Origin: Chara braunii
Lineage: Eukaryota > Streptophyta > Charophyceae > Charales > Characeae
Reading direction: 5' to 3'
Assembly (NCBI GenBank): GCA_003427395.1
Contig: BFEA01000590.1
Coordinates: 686,472-744,707, forward strand
DNA: 58,236 bases
Shown: piece by piece, positions 31,166 through 42,962 of the stretch
How positions within the stretch are numbered: the first letter of the stretch is position 1
Layout of the letters: the number at the start of each line of letters is the position of its first letter
Notes under the pieces: generated by a model
Told to the model about the DNA's origin: nothing
What the model saw: only the letters and a program-made list of their open reading frames with translations
Databases searched by the model: none
Translations under genes and position numbers: made by a program

Positions 31166-34100
31166 CTAATAGAAATCGTCCAACGGATGGTACAGAAAAT
31201 CAACTTTGTATTGTCTATTTCTTCCCTTCCCATTGTGTTCGACAATCCTATCAACCTCATGGTCGCCATTGATTGCGCGGGGAATCATTGACTCTCGGTA
31301 CTTGAACGTTTCAGGTGGTTCATATGGAAACAATTTTGACGCATGAAAAACTTGGTATGTGCGCAAATGTGCAGGCACATCAATCGTGTAGGAAGGACCG
31401 AAGGAATCACTCCCTACCTGGTTCAAGACCTGCCACGGACCGTAGTACTGAGGAAGAAGCTTTCGTGAGACACCTTCTTCTTCAGAAAACTCAGACATTT
31501 TGACCCAGACATAACTTCCCACTGTGAATGGTGCAGACTGGCGCTTCTTGTTAGCATGTTTAATCATGGCACTGCGTCACCTCTCCATAGTTGCGACAAC
31601 AACTTTGAGTAGGCGATCAAACTTGGCACCGTAGCCTGGCTGGCCATGTGTTAGGCCAGGTGGCTGATCAGAAAATAGATAGGATAGAGGATTGCGGATT
31701 TTCCATCAAAGATGCAGCCGGTTAGGTGTCATCCCGGTGGAGGAGTGGATGAAGTTGTTGTACAACCCCTGCACAATCGGCAACTCCTCATCCCAAGAGT
31801 TCTGATCAGGTACAATTAGAGCCCTGAGAAGTTGGATCACGGTCTGGTTGATTTCCTCAGCCAGTCCATTGGCTTCGGGATGTCGCCCAAACGTCATCTT
31901 GAGTTTCATGTTGTAGGTCTGCTAGGTGAAATCTTTCCAGTCTGCGCTTATGAACCTGGTGTCCCGATCACTCACAAGAGTTTTCGGGGGGCCATAATGT
32001 AGCACGTACCTTTTGTTGAACTCATCGATCACAAGATCAGTTGGGGCGTGAGGTGGGAAGGGAATCAGATTTAGAAATTTCGAAAACCGATCAATGATCA
32101 CCATCACTTGCGAATAATCGTTTCTGCTCTTCTTCCCCATGTCCGTGAAGTCAATGGAAACAGACTCACCCGGGTCATCAAGGATAGGAAGAGGGTGCAA
32201 CAGGCCATAGGGCTTTTGCCGAGACGGTTTAATGCGCTGACAAACTTCACACTCAGCCACAAACCTTTGTGCCATTCTTTTCATTCCAGGCCACACAAAC
32301 CTTTCCAACAGATTCCCGTATGTCTTCTCAACACCGAAGTGTCCACTCCGACCATGAGCCAAATCCAAGAAGTGAGTGATGATTGGCTTATGGTTGGTTA
32401 CACACAACCGGTCATGTTTATCGTAGCGTCGGAAGAGAAGGCCCTTACATTCATGGAAATTAGGCTGACTGCTAGGGTCAGCCCGAATCTGTTCAAGGAT
32501 GGGACGGAGTTCCGAATCCTTGGCAACGTGCTCAATGAGTTCCTTCTGTAAGTCCTTGCGAAGATCGTAGGAACCCACTAGGCAAGTCATGTACTCGGGG
32601 TGGCGAGACAAAGCATCCGCAACACGATCATAGCAGCCTTTCTTTTGTTTTAGTTCAAAATCATACACATCAATCTCATGCAGCCAGCGGGTCAGCGTAG
32701 TTGATGGGTTTATCTGTGTCTGAATCCACTTCAAAGTCTCATGATCCGATAACACTTTGAAATGGCGACCCAAGAGGTAGTGTTTTCAATGGTCTAGTGC
32801 CTCTCTCAAGGCATAGAGCTCTCTCATGAAAGTGGAGGCAGCTACCTTGTGGCTGGGCATGCGTTTGCTGTAGTATTCCAGCGGACGTAAACCATCACCA
32901 TCATCTTGCTGCAACACTGCACTAATCCCATACAAACTCGCATCCGTAATTACTACGAATGTAAGCTTGGAATCTGCAATGCGGAGCACCGTATGACTCA
33001 CCAAAGCCTCTTTCAATGCTTCAAAGACTGTCGTGCATTCTTCATTACATGCGTAGGATACATTCTTGCTTGTTAGTCTAGACAATGGACGGGCAATNAT
33101 AGAAAATTTAGGCACAAACTTGCGGTAATACGACGCAAGACCAAAAAAAGAATGCAACTCGCGGACATTCGTAGGTTGGGGTCACTTTTGGATGACCTCA
33201 ACCTTGGTTGCCTCGGGCTCTAGGCCTGCAACAGACAACCGATGTCCAAGGTAGATGACACTGTCCCTCCCAAACTCAGATTTCTCCAAGTTGAGATGAA
33301 GTTGCGCGTCCTTGAGGATNTGCATCACTTCCTCAAGGTGTCTCATGTGCTCCTCCATCGATTTGCTGAAGATCAGTATGTCATCCAGATAAACAACAAC
33401 AAACTGGTTAATCTGATGGCGGAACACTTTGTCCATGAGACTTTGAAAGGTGGCTGGCGCATTCGTGAGACCGAAGGGCATGACGGTAAACTCGTACAAC
33501 CCATCGCGAGTTTTGAATGCAGTTTTGTGCTGGTCCGCAGGATCGACTTCGATCTGGTGGTAGCCAGACTTGAGATCGATCTTGCTGAAGACTTTGCACC
33601 CACCCGCAACATCAAGCAAATCATCGATACGTGGCAAAGGATATGCATTCTTTCTCGTGATCTGATTCAACCCGCGATAGTCAATACACATCCGCAACTT
33701 ACCTCCTTTCTTAGGGACAAACAACACCGGTGCACCAAACTCCGACTTACTCGGCTTGATCCATCCCTTCCCAATCATTTCATCAATCTGCCTTCGCAAC
33801 TCCTCCATTTCGCCTGAGCCCATTCGATAGACACAACCCTTTGGAGGAGTGCTACATTCAATCAACTCGATCCTGTGTCGGACCGGACGCACGAGAACTC
33901 CATGCGGTTCGGCCAANACGTCAGGAAATCGGTTGAGAAGGTTGCGAATGTCCGGTGGGATTTTCGGAGGGGGATCATCACTCTCAAGAGCAAGCATGTT
34001 AGTTTGTATAGGTGCAGCCAAAAGAACAGGATGAGAAGTAGAGTCATTTGGACTAGAGATGGACTTAGTAGAAGTAGAAGTAGTTGCATCCGAGGTGGAC

Positions 34101-34987
34101 ACAGCATGCAAAGTAGAATCACTATGTACAACAAAAATAGAAGGCACATGAGCAGACCTAACAAAGGCTATACACATTTGCTCATCAGTTTTGCGCTTGC
34201 GCCACTTTTTGCAGAATTGCGTTGCATTGAAAAAGGTCACTTGGGACTCGCGCGGCTCATCCAAGAGGACAGGACGCTCGATCCCCATGGCATCTTTGAC
34301 CATGAATTGTGAGTCCTTCCACGTGGTTCTTTCACATTGGGCCTGCAACCAGCCCAAGCCAATAACCGCGTNGAAGGGGCACTGATCAAGGACATAGAAG
34401 TTCAATTCATGCGTGATTGTGCGATCAGCGTCAAAGGTAGTGCGCACACCTTTGACTGCATGAGTGGAAGTGACAACCTCTTGGTTGCCTACTTGGGTCN
34501 GACAAGGATTCTGCAAAGTCACTTGCTTCATCCCCAAGCGTGCCTTACGAATGCCGTGCGGTGAGAAGTAGTTGGCGGTTGCACCATAATCAGCCAACGC
34601 ATGGACGTAACGGTCATTAATGTAGAGTTTGAAGAAGATCAACTTCGTCCTTCCTTGTGCGCGTTCTTGCTTCATGTGAGCCAAGCGCGTCAACAGAGCA
34701 TGAAAGTCAATCTCTTCCGACTCTACCCAAGGCTCCTTGTATAGGATGTGTAACTTTTCAGCCTTGGAATCAGCATCAGATGGGGTTTCAGGAGAGGTTT
34801 GTTGAGTGGGATCAGAATCCAAGGAAGAATCTGTACTTACATGTTCAGCCTCTCCATCTGTAGAGTGTGCTGATGATGCCTCTACCCCCGTTGCTGGTTT
34901 CCCTGATGCAATCTGAAACAGTGTTGGACTGAATGTTCCGGTTTGGTGCAATGCAGGCAAACTCCTCTCTTCACCCTGTTTTTCCAC
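31166..34987 (-). pseudogene. Pol polyprotein (protease, RT, RNase H, integrase)
   Basis: One frame of about 1270 codons with five stops and no frameshift. Protease near residue 133: ALADYGATA, with Tyr in place of Ser/Thr/Cys of the D-x-G triad. [22 protein letters not shown], motif [14 protein letters not shown], motif [14 protein letters not shown], motif [13 protein letters not shown]. RNase H: FVVITDASLYGISAVLQQ and RPLEYYSKRMPSHK. Integrase zinc finger H..H..CEVCQRIK, core VSIDFTDMGKK, SDRDTRF and RHPEANGLAE (D,D,E). C-terminal tail SYTIDVPAHLRTYQVFHASK and chromodomain-like VDRIVEHNGKGRNRQYKVDF. Stops lie at 33182, 32786, 31922, 31706 and 31577. The frame is -1 relative to gag, overlapping it by 106 bp. 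The open-frame start (GTG) is not a real initiator. Confidence 0.93.
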
Positions 34988-36711
34988 TCACTTTCACTAA
35001 TCCGGAGATCTACCCATGGTTTTGTGGCAGGATCTTCCGGTTTTTGTGGAATCTTTGTTCCCTTGGGAAGAATGGTAGTGTTAGTGTTGTTCTTCATTGT
35101 GGTCCTCGATCCCTTGCTTTTAAAGGCAGTCTTCTTAAAGACATTCATGGATTCCTCATCATTCACCAACTCAGTCTCGTGGGCTGACGCAGAGCATGAT
35201 GCCCCACAACCTTGCTCTTGATCGTCATCAAGAGAAGGGTTGTCTGCGAGGATCTCCTCGTCATCCTCTAGCAGATCGTGTGCTGCTAAACGGTTGCTGT
35301 CAGGAAACCGTTTGCGGTTAAGGGCTCTTTTGCCACTCGATCCACCCGGGAGGTCTTGTGTCTCCAGCTTGACTAGATCTCGCATGAGGGAAAGCCAATC
35401 TGTATATTCCGCGAGTTTGAGGCCCATGCGACGAATTTCAGCAGAGGGGACCATTGCTTTTATCACATCCAAGCAAGACTGTGCAGTCATTTCCAAATTA
35501 GGAGTAGCAAAGAGCTTACGGACATACTGCTGCAGACTTTTATCATAAGTCTTGTTTGCTGCAGCATGTAGATCGGTATACTGTTGAATCAAGAGATCCT
35601 CAAGTGTGGCTACAGGCATAGCCTTCAACCATTTGTTCAGGTCTATACGTTTATAGCCTGCTTGTACAACTTCGATTTCTAGAAATCCTCTCACGGCAGG
35701 TTCCACATTGGTCCCAAGGACTGACGACTGAGTGACTGGGGGTGTCCCCAACACATCAAAGTAGGACCGCATGGTGCTGATCCATGACTCGATGTCGTTT
35801 TTTCCGTCGTACTTGGACGGAATCTGTACCGCCTTCCTGTCGAGGTAAGCACAGTTGCTGCCCGACCCAGCCATTGGTGGGTCCGGGCCCGGGGCTGCAA
35901 CAGTTACAGAAGTCCCTGCACCACTACTTGTCGCTGCAGCAGCAGCAACAACAGCAACGGGGTCTGGACTTGCTGCAGATCCGCTTTGGGTGTTAACCAC
36001 ACTCAAAGAAGAAGAAGAATTAGAAGGAGAAGAAGTAGACGTATTCAGAGGGGCAAAACTGGACTGACACGCAGCATTGGAGGCAGGGTAGGTGAGTGAA
36101 GAGACGATTTGAGCCTGCTGCGAACTAGCAAACTGTTGCAGCTGATCGTAGTGCTGCTGCGCCATCTTGGCCATGTCTTCGCGCAACTCCTTGAGCTGCT
36201 TAAACACCTGCGCGAGTTGGCCAGTATGGTCCTCAGCAACCCGGACCCCTGCTAAGGCTCTGAGGAGGGGAACCGTTTTCTCTTCNACCTCCTCATCAGT
36301 CAGAGCGGACANGGTGNNAAGGACGGCCTCGTGAGCCTGCACCTTATCCCTTATCTCTCTCTCTTTCTCTTCCTCCTCCCTCTTCAAGGCTTTCTCGTAG
36401 AAGAACTGATACTGCGGTTTTTCTGCCTCAGGGGCAGCGTCCATCTGCAGTTTCCAATCTGCTGCAGATGCCATGATGGAGGATGAGGGTGTCCGTAAGA
36501 CTCTCAAGAGGGGTCCGTACTTCCTCTCAGCTTTGTGACGAATGCTCCTCTTCCCTCTCCTCATTCCCTCAAAAGCAACACTCAATAACTTCTCTCTTCT
36601 CTCTCTCTCTCTCGTTTGCAACCGTGTAGACGCAGGCATTAAACAACCCAATGAAAGAAACAACTTGAAATCATTCAGAAGAGAAGGTAGAACTCCTAGC
36701 CGGAGCGGCAA
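34882..36711 (-). CDS. Gag polyprotein
   Basis: Open frame of 609 codons. The likely start is the ATG at 36639 (MPASTRLQTRERERREKL). A charged coiled-coil-like N-terminus (KALKREEEEKEREIRDKVQA) is followed by a Gln/Ser/Ala-rich linker, then the capsid-like part (RKAVQIPSKYDGKNDIESWI, STMRSYFDVLG), an acidic stretch, and a C-terminal zinc knuckle CLHCTKPEHSVQHC (CX2CX4HX4C). Gag forms the particle and binds the RNA. No stop is seen apart from three ambiguous codons (N at 36286, 36312, 36317-36318). Pol follows in the -1 frame with overlap, compatible with frameshifting, though no canonical slippery heptamer is obvious. Confidence 0.9.
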   Translation of the reverse strand: MPLRLGVLPSLLNDFKLFLSLGCLMPASTRLQTRERERREKLLSVAFEGMRRGKRSIRHKAERKYGPLLRVLRTPSSSIMASAADWKLQMDAAPEAEKPQYQFFYEKALKREEEEKEREIRDKVQAHEAVLXTXSALTDEEXEEKTVPLLRALAGVRVAEDHTGQLAQVFKQLKELREDMAKMAQQHYDQLQQFASSQQAQIVSSLTYPASNAACQSSFAPLNTSTSSPSNSSSSLSVVNTQSGSAASPDPVAVVAAAAATSSGAGTSVTVAAPGPDPPMAGSGSNCAYLDRKAVQIPSKYDGKNDIESWISTMRSYFDVLGTPPVTQSSVLGTNVEPAVRGFLEIEVVQAGYKRIDLNKWLKAMPVATLEDLLIQQYTDLHAAANKTYDKSLQQYVRKLFATPNLEMTAQSCLDVIKAMVPSAEIRRMGLKLAEYTDWLSLMRDLVKLETQDLPGGSSGKRALNRKRFPDSNRLAAHDLLEDDEEILADNPSLDDDQEQGCGASCSASAHETELVNDEESMNVFKKTAFKSKGSRTTMKNNTNTTILPKGTKIPQKPEDPATKPWVDLRISESEWKNRVKRGVCLHCTKPEHSVQHCFRLHQGNQQRG

Positions 36712-37939
36712 TTCATTTGGACTAGAGAGCAGTCAAAACAGCAAAAAAAAAAAAAAGATCAGAGAGATCTGATCCAGCCGCACAGTCGGGACTGACTACG
36801 TATGGGGTCCTCCCAAGCCTAGCCAGCCTTAGCTCCGTGAGAACACAACAAATCAGATTCAAGATGTATAGTGAAATGCAAGAGAGAATTGAGTGGTGTA
36901 TAAGGTGCGAGTCAGGCGACGGATTGCGCGGTAAAGTCTGATAAAACATCCCAGCGGAGATCCCCTCCGCAGCGAGTGTCCTGGTCCGAAAGCATAAAGT
37001 CCGTATCCCAATCAGATAGAGCAACGTAACTGACGTCAACAGATTGGGCCTGAGGGGCCCTTCTTGTTTGGGCCCGGTCCCACTGAGTCCCAAATGGTCC
37101 CAGTGGAGTCAGAATCGGGTCCCAACCAACAAGAGTTCCACGGAGACCTACTTTGTCCCTACTTGAATTGAAAGACGAAATTTTGCCCCAGAAAGAACCT
37201 GTAGACTACCGCCGTTCAGAATGAAATAAACAAAGCATTGTAGAAAGATATCACATAGCAAACAAGATACTCCATTCATTCACTCATCAGGTGACTAGGC
37301 AGTTCACACACCTCACACACAATCAAGACTATGGAGGATGGAAGAAGAACCCAGAGAACCCCAACATGCAGTCAACTCCATGCATACACACATGGGCACC
37401 CTGGTGGCACGACACTTACCTGAGTGGCCGGGCTCTTGAGATGAAAAGAACTCACCCCCCTCTCACATAGTCCTCCTGACCCAATTAGCATCCTCTACAC
37501 TAGTGTCCTATCATCTAGGAGGGTCAACATCTACCCCAAAGTACAAAGTCGGATCCCCCGTCAATGTTGAAGATCAAAGCAGCAACTTGCAGTCCATAGG
37601 TGCAGATATGGCTGCCACCCTCAAGCTCGCCTACTTGAGGGGAGCCCTAAAGTCACTCCTCGTCTTCCTTGAAGTCCAGATTCAAGTTGTAGGTGCCCAT
37701 CACTGTTGCCTCGCTCAAATTGCATCACGAAGTCCCACCTTGTGTCTCGCCACCACAAACATGCACTCAAGCAACCTAGCCGGGTCTAGTGTCGACCCTA
37801 CACGGCCCTGCCAGGTGGGGGCAGCTTCCCTTTACCACGCTGCCCCACTTAACCCTAACTTCCAGCCCTTACCCTAAATGGTAGCCCTTACCATTAAGGT
37901 TAGGGTTATGGCAGCAAAGTCAACTCTCGCCAACAAGTA
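36712..37939 (-). other. 5' leader of the nested Ty3 element
   Basis: About 1.2 kb between PBS and gag with no long frame. A 13-14-nt A run lies near 36745. TGACGTCAACAGATTGGGCC near 37032 and T/C-rich stretches are present but I assign no function. Confidence 0.6.
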
Positions 37940-37957
37940 GAATCAGATTTGCTACCA
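37940..37957 (-). other. Primer-binding site candidate
   Basis: On the minus strand, one base after the LTR end, TGGTAGCAAATCTGATTC begins with the TGG expected opposite a tRNA CCA end. It resembles but does not equal the plant initiator-Met PBS (TGGTATCAGAGC); the primer tRNA is uncertain. Confidence 0.65.
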
Positions 37958-37958
37958 A

Positions 37959-39563
37959 TGTTACGATCCTGACCGATTTTGAAGTCCACAATCATCAGAA
38001 AGTACAATGTTGTCCAATTGCGAAAAGAAATGAATGAACTTGAGCCCAATGCCGTCCAATTGCAAAAGAAATGAAAGAGCTTGAAAGGAGAGAGAGGGAA
38101 AAAAGAAGAAGAAGAAGTAAGAAAGAAGAAAGAGATGATGTGCTCCAGCATAGACCAAAGACAAAGCTCTTCTTCTTCGCTCAACAACCTCCTCCTTTTT
38201 ATCTCCTCCTCTCTTATTCAAACAATAAATAAACAATAATAATATTGAACAGCTGAAACAGAATCAATGTCCGAATCCCACTTCTACTGCAGGCATAAGA
38301 TGAGGTCCACCATAGCCATGGCAACCCTTCTTCTTCCTCCACGTACAGTCCGAGGCTATGGCGGACAACTGAGGCTTCAGCCTCCGGTACCAAAGACAAC
38401 CCCCAAGCAGCTACACCGCTGCCCACTTCGAGGTCATCACCCAGCAGCTATACCNNNNNNNNNNNNNNNNNNNNNNNNNNNNNNNNNNNNNNNNNNNNNN
38501 NNNNNNNNNNNNNNNNNNNNNNNNNNNNNNNNNNNNNNNNNNNNNNNNNNNNNNNNNNNNNNNNNNNNNNNNNNNNNNNNNNNNNNNNNNNNNNNNNNNN
38601 NNNNNNNNNNNNNNNNNNNNNNNNNNNNNNNNNNNNNNNNNNNNNNNNNNNNNNNNNNNNNNNNNNNNNNNNNNNNNNNNNNNNNNNNNNNNNNNNNNNN
38701 NNNNNNNNNNNNNNNNNNNACCACTCTCCTCCTTGGTCCCCTTCTCCCTCCTCCTCCTACCGGTAGAGCTCCACCATAGCCAAGGTGGAAGCTCCCGGCT
38801 TCTTCCTCCCAGCAGCGCTGTAGTGCCCACCGCTTCACCACCTAGCACTCCAGCAGCGTGACGCCCAACTCGCACATTGAAGAATGAGGCGGAGCTCTTG
38901 CCTCCGCCTCTAGATATAGCGGCATGCTTGCCTCTTGGGCGGTGACTTCCAGCCCGCTCGGCCTCTACAAGCAACCGGTACCTCCTCCGTTTCGGAGGGA
39001 AACATCATTGCAGACCCTGATATTACCCGTACAGGCTCTAGACTCGGACTGGTTGGACTGGTACCGGCCTAGACCTACCCTACCGCTACTGGACTCTAAA
39101 AATGCCAACTTTGTCTTTTTCTGCTCAGCCTCCAATACCCCTCACGTCAACTGCAGTGGGGTGCAGTATGGGCCTACCGGCCTACTTAAGTGTTTTTCCG
39201 CTACCCCAAGGGCCTCAGTGCCACTAGCTTCGCCACTTGAGTGTTTTTCCGCTACCCCAAGGGCCTCAGGGCCGCTAGCTTCGCCACTTGAGTGTTTTCC
39301 CTGCTACAACCATCAATGCCACGGCCACAGGTAAGTACCGGCCCTACGGGCCTACCAAACAAGCAAGTACCCTTGTGGGTCCCACACACACTCATACCAG
39401 CAAGCACTCAGACAGGCATGCATGTCACAAGCACGCACACACATAGACAGACTTAGAAAACACAGCAGAATGCGGGAATCTCATCAAGGCATCCATTTCA
39501 TCGGCAAAACTTCAGAAATCAGCAGTGTTCTCAGTCTGTGTTATGACGGGTCATGACGGGTCA
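37959..39563 (-). mobile_element. 5' LTR of the nested Ty3 element
   Basis: Same LTR as 29544-30954, with the N gap 38455-38719, a tandem duplication of a 51-bp unit (39189-39239 and 39240-39290) that is single in the other LTR, and a doubled TGACGGGTCA at the outer end (39544-39563). Confidence 0.9.
38455..38719. other. Assembly gap (265 N)
   Basis: Run of N inside the 5' LTR. The other LTR has about 105 bp at this place, so the gap size may be arbitrary. Confidence 0.98.
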
Positions 39564-40222
39564 TTACATATGAGAGTGAAGGACTGAACAAAACAAGAAT
39601 GAAAAATCATCCAAAACACTAGAAACAGCACAACCCAAAATTGTGATTTACTACTAAGTGAAGAAATAGAGAGAGAATGAAGGGAGAGTGGGTGAAACCC
39701 ACTCTTTTGCATGAAATCACAAAATGGAAAGTGGTGATTAACATGGAGTTAAGGATTGGACAAAACAAGAGTGAATGATCATCCAAAACACTAGAAAGAG
39801 CACAACCCAAAGTTGTGACTTACTACTAGGTGAAGAAATGGAGAAAAAATGAAGAGATCTCATGAATGAAATTATAAAATGAAAAGTGACGATTTACATG
39901 AGAGTGAAGGAATGGACAAAACAAGAGTGAAAGATCATCAAAAGCACTAGAAAGAGCACAACCCAAAGTCCCGATTTACTACTAAGTAAAGAAATTGAGA
40001 GAAAATGAAGGGAGTCATGCATGAAATCACAAAATGGAAAGTGGGGATTTACATAAGAGTGGAGGAATGGACAAAACAAGAGTGAAAGATTAGCCAAAAC
40101 ACTAGAAATAGCACAACCCAAAGTTGTGATTTACTACTAAGTGAAGAAATAGAGAGAAAATTAACGAATGTATGAAATCATAAAATGGAAAGTGGTGATT
40201 TACATGAGAATGAAGTATGAGT
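39564..40222 (+). repeat. 160-bp satellite, right part (4 units)
   Basis: Units start near 39569, 39733, 39895 and 40050 with GAGAGTGAAGGAATGGACAA-like sequence and share GATTTACTACTAAGTGAAGA. They continue the array interrupted at 29543. Confidence 0.93.
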
Positions 40223-40869
40223 CCATAGGAAGACCATTACTAGTGACAAAACCTCCCACTATCTACTCTAAGCTTTGGAAAGTACCTATGGAGGGAGAGA
40301 AGATGAAGAAGGAGAACAAAAGAGAATGTAGGTGAAAGAACATGGAGGAGTTGGAAAGGAAGAAGTGGAGGAAGAAATGGGAGAGGAGGAAGAAGAAGCA
40401 GAAGAAGGAGAAGAAGAACAAGAAGTTTGAAGAAGAAGGGAAAAAAAAAAAAAAAGGAGAAGAAAAAAAAAAAAGGAAGGAAAAAAATAAAAATAAAAAT
40501 TATCCTTCTTTCCACTCACCTCCTTTAATATCTTGGAGTTGAAGTACCAATCTTGATGATGCTTCTCCTCCACTTGGCTATTGCTCCCTTCTTCCTCAAA
40601 CCTTCATCATTCATCTTCCTCAGTCCTCTTCTAGCTATGACAAACTCCTCTCATCATGGCTATGGAGTCCTTCCCTCTAGGAGGGTTAATGAGACTTTAA
40701 TGAGACTTTCCCTTTTCCTCACACCTTGGGGCTATGGCGGACCACCTTCCTAGGCCAGCCGCACTACCACCAGCTTCTAAAGCTCCTCACACTAGTCCAC
40801 AGTCTACATTAAGCTCCCAAACTGACAGGGGTTTCCCTCTCCTCACTCCAAGTAAGAGAAGTGCTCTTA
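40223..40869. other. Purine-rich spacer
   Basis: 40340-40500 is an almost pure A/G tract on the plus strand (GAAGAAG and long A runs). The remainder shows no recognisable gene; frames here are composition artefacts. Confidence 0.6.
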
Positions 40870-42647
40870 TGAGCTCACTTGGCAGCACGGGCACACCTCA
40901 TGCAAATGTGAGTGTGGCGGGCTGCTCCCTCAGCTTATATAGGCTGAAACCAGAGTACCAGTCAACCCATGAGCCTCCTCATGTGCCTCCAAGAAAACCG
41001 AGGTACCCCCAAGGCAAAACTCCACCACTAGGCCCCTCCTCCGGGGGTACCTGGGCCTTATTTTGGCCAAGTACATGCAGTCCGCGTGGTTGGTACCAAC
41101 TCGGATTGCCTCTTGGCATCCTTCAACCTCCGTTTCCTTTTTAAAACGTTGCCCACTTGAGTCCAAATGCCCAAAGGGCAGCCCCACTTGAGAAAAAAAG
41201 ACCTAGTGAGTTTTTTTCTCGATTTTTTCAGTTTCTATCCCATTTTTGGTAGGCCAAGGTATTTTTTCATGCCTCGGTGCCTTTTCAGCCTTGGATCTGG
41301 CTGAGATCCAAGGCCAACAATATTATGAGTCACCCCTTGGTGATCCTTGCTTCAAATTTAAGCCCTTCAGCTCACTTTTTCAGTTTTTGGTGCATCTGGC
41401 CCTCCATTTGGGCCAAATGCACAGTTTTGTTTTGTTTTGTTTTTTCTTTTGATTCTTTCCATTTTTAGCTGTCAACTCATTCCGGAGTTGGCCGTTCGAG
41501 TTGATCTCATAAAAAACGGTCATATCCCCTCCTCCATAGATCTCAATCTCAGATTCATGGTCCAAAAGAAAAACAGTCATTTTCCTTTTGCATTTTCTCT
41601 CAATTTTCTCTTTTTAATTCATAGACCACATCTCTGCAATCCGGATTGCCCTCCACTAAATCTGGAGGGATGAGGTCATATTAGTGACTTGTTAGTCCCC
41701 GCTTCATTTTGCCTCCGTTAGTCTCAATTTTGAACCCCTTTTGCTCCGATTTCCTTTTGACAACCTTTTTTCTGTGTTGAGCCCCCTGGGGCTCTATTTT
41801 CTAATGCCTAGCTTGTCCGAGATATTCCGGACTGCTGGGCAGCCCTTTCCTCATCATTACTTTGCTTTCTTTTCCCTCACGACTCTCTCACTTGATCCCG
41901 CTAGGGCTTGCACGAGTGGTGCTAATATTTTTCACCGTTCAAATTTTAATCTTGATGACGCCGTTGACTTTGCGAGACCATTCCTTATGTTGGCTCATGG
42001 TTCCCTTAGACATCTCAAGTCCCTGCCACTCTTTCGTACTAGTTTTATTTTTTAGTCCCGCCGGTAGTCGCACCGACGCATGTTCCATCTTTCGACAATT
42101 TTTATTTAGACTTATTTAGTCATTGACATCGTCCAGGATGACGTCCCATTTTTATTTTGGGTCTTCCTTGTTTTTGTCAGTTCCAATATCCCCTCCTCAA
42201 GTGCCTCATTTGTGCCGATTATTCTCGGTCGCAAGATCCTCATCTCGCGGTTGCCGTCTACCGTCTCTATTTGCCTCATGCCGAAGTCACTATTTTCTAG
42301 CCTTTTGGGTTTGTCATGACTCATTCGCTCTTGGCCTAGGCACCCTTATGCAATCCGCTAATTTTTGGACTGCAACTGTGTTCATTTCCCTTGTCCCACA
42401 GCCCCGCAAATTGCCCCAAATTAAAAGAAAATGAAGCGCTCAATTTTCAAGTGCATCGAGGTTCGATATTGGCTCCGGATGCATCTAAAACATGTGTTTT
42501 CCCTTCCCCATGCAGTCCGTTGTAACTCGGACTGCAGTAGGGGTCGATTTCCTAGCCCCATTGCCTCACATCTAGCCCAAAACTGAAGGAAAACGAAACG
42601 GTCAACTTTCAAGTGCATCCGAGCTCAATATTGGCTCCGGATGCACC
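40870..42647 (+). repeat. Repeat A, copy 2, first part
   Basis: Matches the reverse complement of 10745 down to about 8860. It contains a perfect TGCAGTCCG dyad at 42511-42536 and a tandem duplication of about 164 bp (42412-42483 versus 42576-42647 as landmarks). It ends at GGATGCACC (42639-42647); the homologous sequence resumes at GGATGCGCC (48892-48900). Confidence 0.82.
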
Positions 42648-42962
42648 ATACAAAACACCCGCAAACGTGTCCGCGGGGTTGAGCTCAGACTCCTCAGAGG
42701 GCGGTCGTGATCACGATCGTCATGACTCCGGCCGCGGTTGGGTGCGGCTGCGACTTTCAGGATTGTTTTTAGACTCTAACAAATTCTTTTAAAAAAAATC
42801 AAAAACAAAAGGTTGTAGATCGTTTTAAGATCTAAATTGCGCAATTTTTTATTTTATTTTTTGACTTCGTCTTCGAATTCAAAAAATTCAAAAACTGAGT
42901 TTCCTGAGATAAAAACTGTTTTTTTTTTTTTTCAAGAAAAAACTATGAAAGGGAAAGGAAAG
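42648..42962. other. Flank between repeat A and the pseudo-LTR
   Basis: GC-rich at first (GTCCGCGGGG, a GTGATCACGATCGTCATGAC quasi-palindrome near 42706), then A/T-rich. No gene. It belongs to the 6.2-kb insertion but is not part of the direct repeat. Confidence 0.5.

Larger units (their letters stand above)
29544..39563 (-). mobile_element. Complete Ty3/gypsy LTR retrotransposon (10 kb)
   Basis: Minus-strand order: 5' LTR (39563-37959), PBS (37957-37940), leader, gag (36711-34882), pol (34987-31166: protease, RT, RNase H, integrase), polypurine tract (about 30980-30957), 3' LTR (30954-29544). All structural parts are present. It is inserted into the 160-bp satellite. Pol is inactivated by point stops only. 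The 5' LTR contains a 265-bp N gap. Confidence 0.92.

Noticed and set aside
40340-40515. Charged frames in the A/G tract
   Set aside because: Composition artefact of a purine-rich strand.
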